NCBI GenBank assembly: GCA_027043685.1
Contig: JALUFI010000071.1
Coordinates: forward strand, 1-5,263
Direction of reading: 5' to 3'
Length of the DNA stretch: 5,263 nucleotides
Source of the DNA: Pyrodictiaceae archaeon
Lineage (GTDB): Archaea; Thermoproteota; Thermoprotei_A; Sulfolobales; Pyrodictiaceae
A program made the translations under genes and the position numbers. The notes under the pieces are model-generated. The model saw only the letters and a list, made by a program, of their open reading frames with translations. It had not been told where the DNA came from and did not search any database. Position 1 is the first letter of the stretch. Every line of letters starts with the position of its first letter. This document shows, piece after piece, positions 5,231 through 5,263 of the stretch.

Positions 5231-5263
5231 CGTCTCACCGCCGGCCCGCGGGGGGCATGGGGG

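Noticed and set aside
5213..5263. ATG at 5257 on the plus strand as the start of a divergent gene, with TTTTACA as its promoter.
   Set aside because: Only about two codons are inside the window, and the box-to-ATG distance of about 30 bases is long, so the call cannot be supported.

Overview
The window looks like a piece of a GC-rich hyperthermophilic archaeal chromosome, most likely a crenarchaeon of the Desulfurococcales/Pyrodictiaceae kind. This is an inference. It rests on very GC-rich DNA that still uses ATA (Ile) and AGG (Arg) codons freely, TTG and GTG start codons, very tight gene packing, a short biotin protein ligase without a DNA-binding domain (similar in build to the Pyrococcus enzyme), and split acyl-CoA carboxylase subunits instead of a bacterial-type fused or four-part enzyme. 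No tRNA, rRNA, insertion sequence, CRISPR array or long repeat is visible.

Layout from right to left, which is the direction of most transcription. A minus-strand M42 metallo-aminopeptidase (start about 5188, stop 4064) has a TATA-like box upstream. After a 68-bp gap comes the carboxyltransferase subunit of an acetyl-/propionyl-CoA carboxylase (3995 to 2472, minus). A biotin protein ligase lies on the opposite strand (1777 or 1753 to 2475, plus) and meets the carboxyltransferase tail to tail, sharing the four bases CTAG as both stop codons. It is divergent from the biotin carboxylase subunit (1634 to 162, minus), whose last 50 bp overlap the start of the biotin carboxyl carrier protein (211 to beyond the left window edge, minus). 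The carrier gene was not in the supplied gene list and was found by translating the minus strand at the left edge.

Four of the five genes form one functional unit. The ligase attaches biotin to the carrier protein. The biotin carboxylase charges that biotin with bicarbonate at the cost of ATP. The carboxyltransferase then moves the carboxyl group to acetyl-CoA (giving malonyl-CoA) and/or propionyl-CoA (giving methylmalonyl-CoA). Archaea do not rely on bacterial-type fatty acid synthesis, so plausible roles are autotrophic carbon fixation or propionyl-CoA metabolism from amino acids; the window alone does not decide. The peptidase may be an unrelated neighbour or may fit a peptide-using lifestyle.

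I see no undescribed system. The points worth a second look are the ligase gene nested antisense inside the carboxylase cluster, several changes at usually conserved active-site positions in the ligase and biotin carboxylase, an Ile at the substrate-specificity position of the carboxyltransferase, the BC/BCCP overlap with its small internal repeat, and probable start-site revisions.
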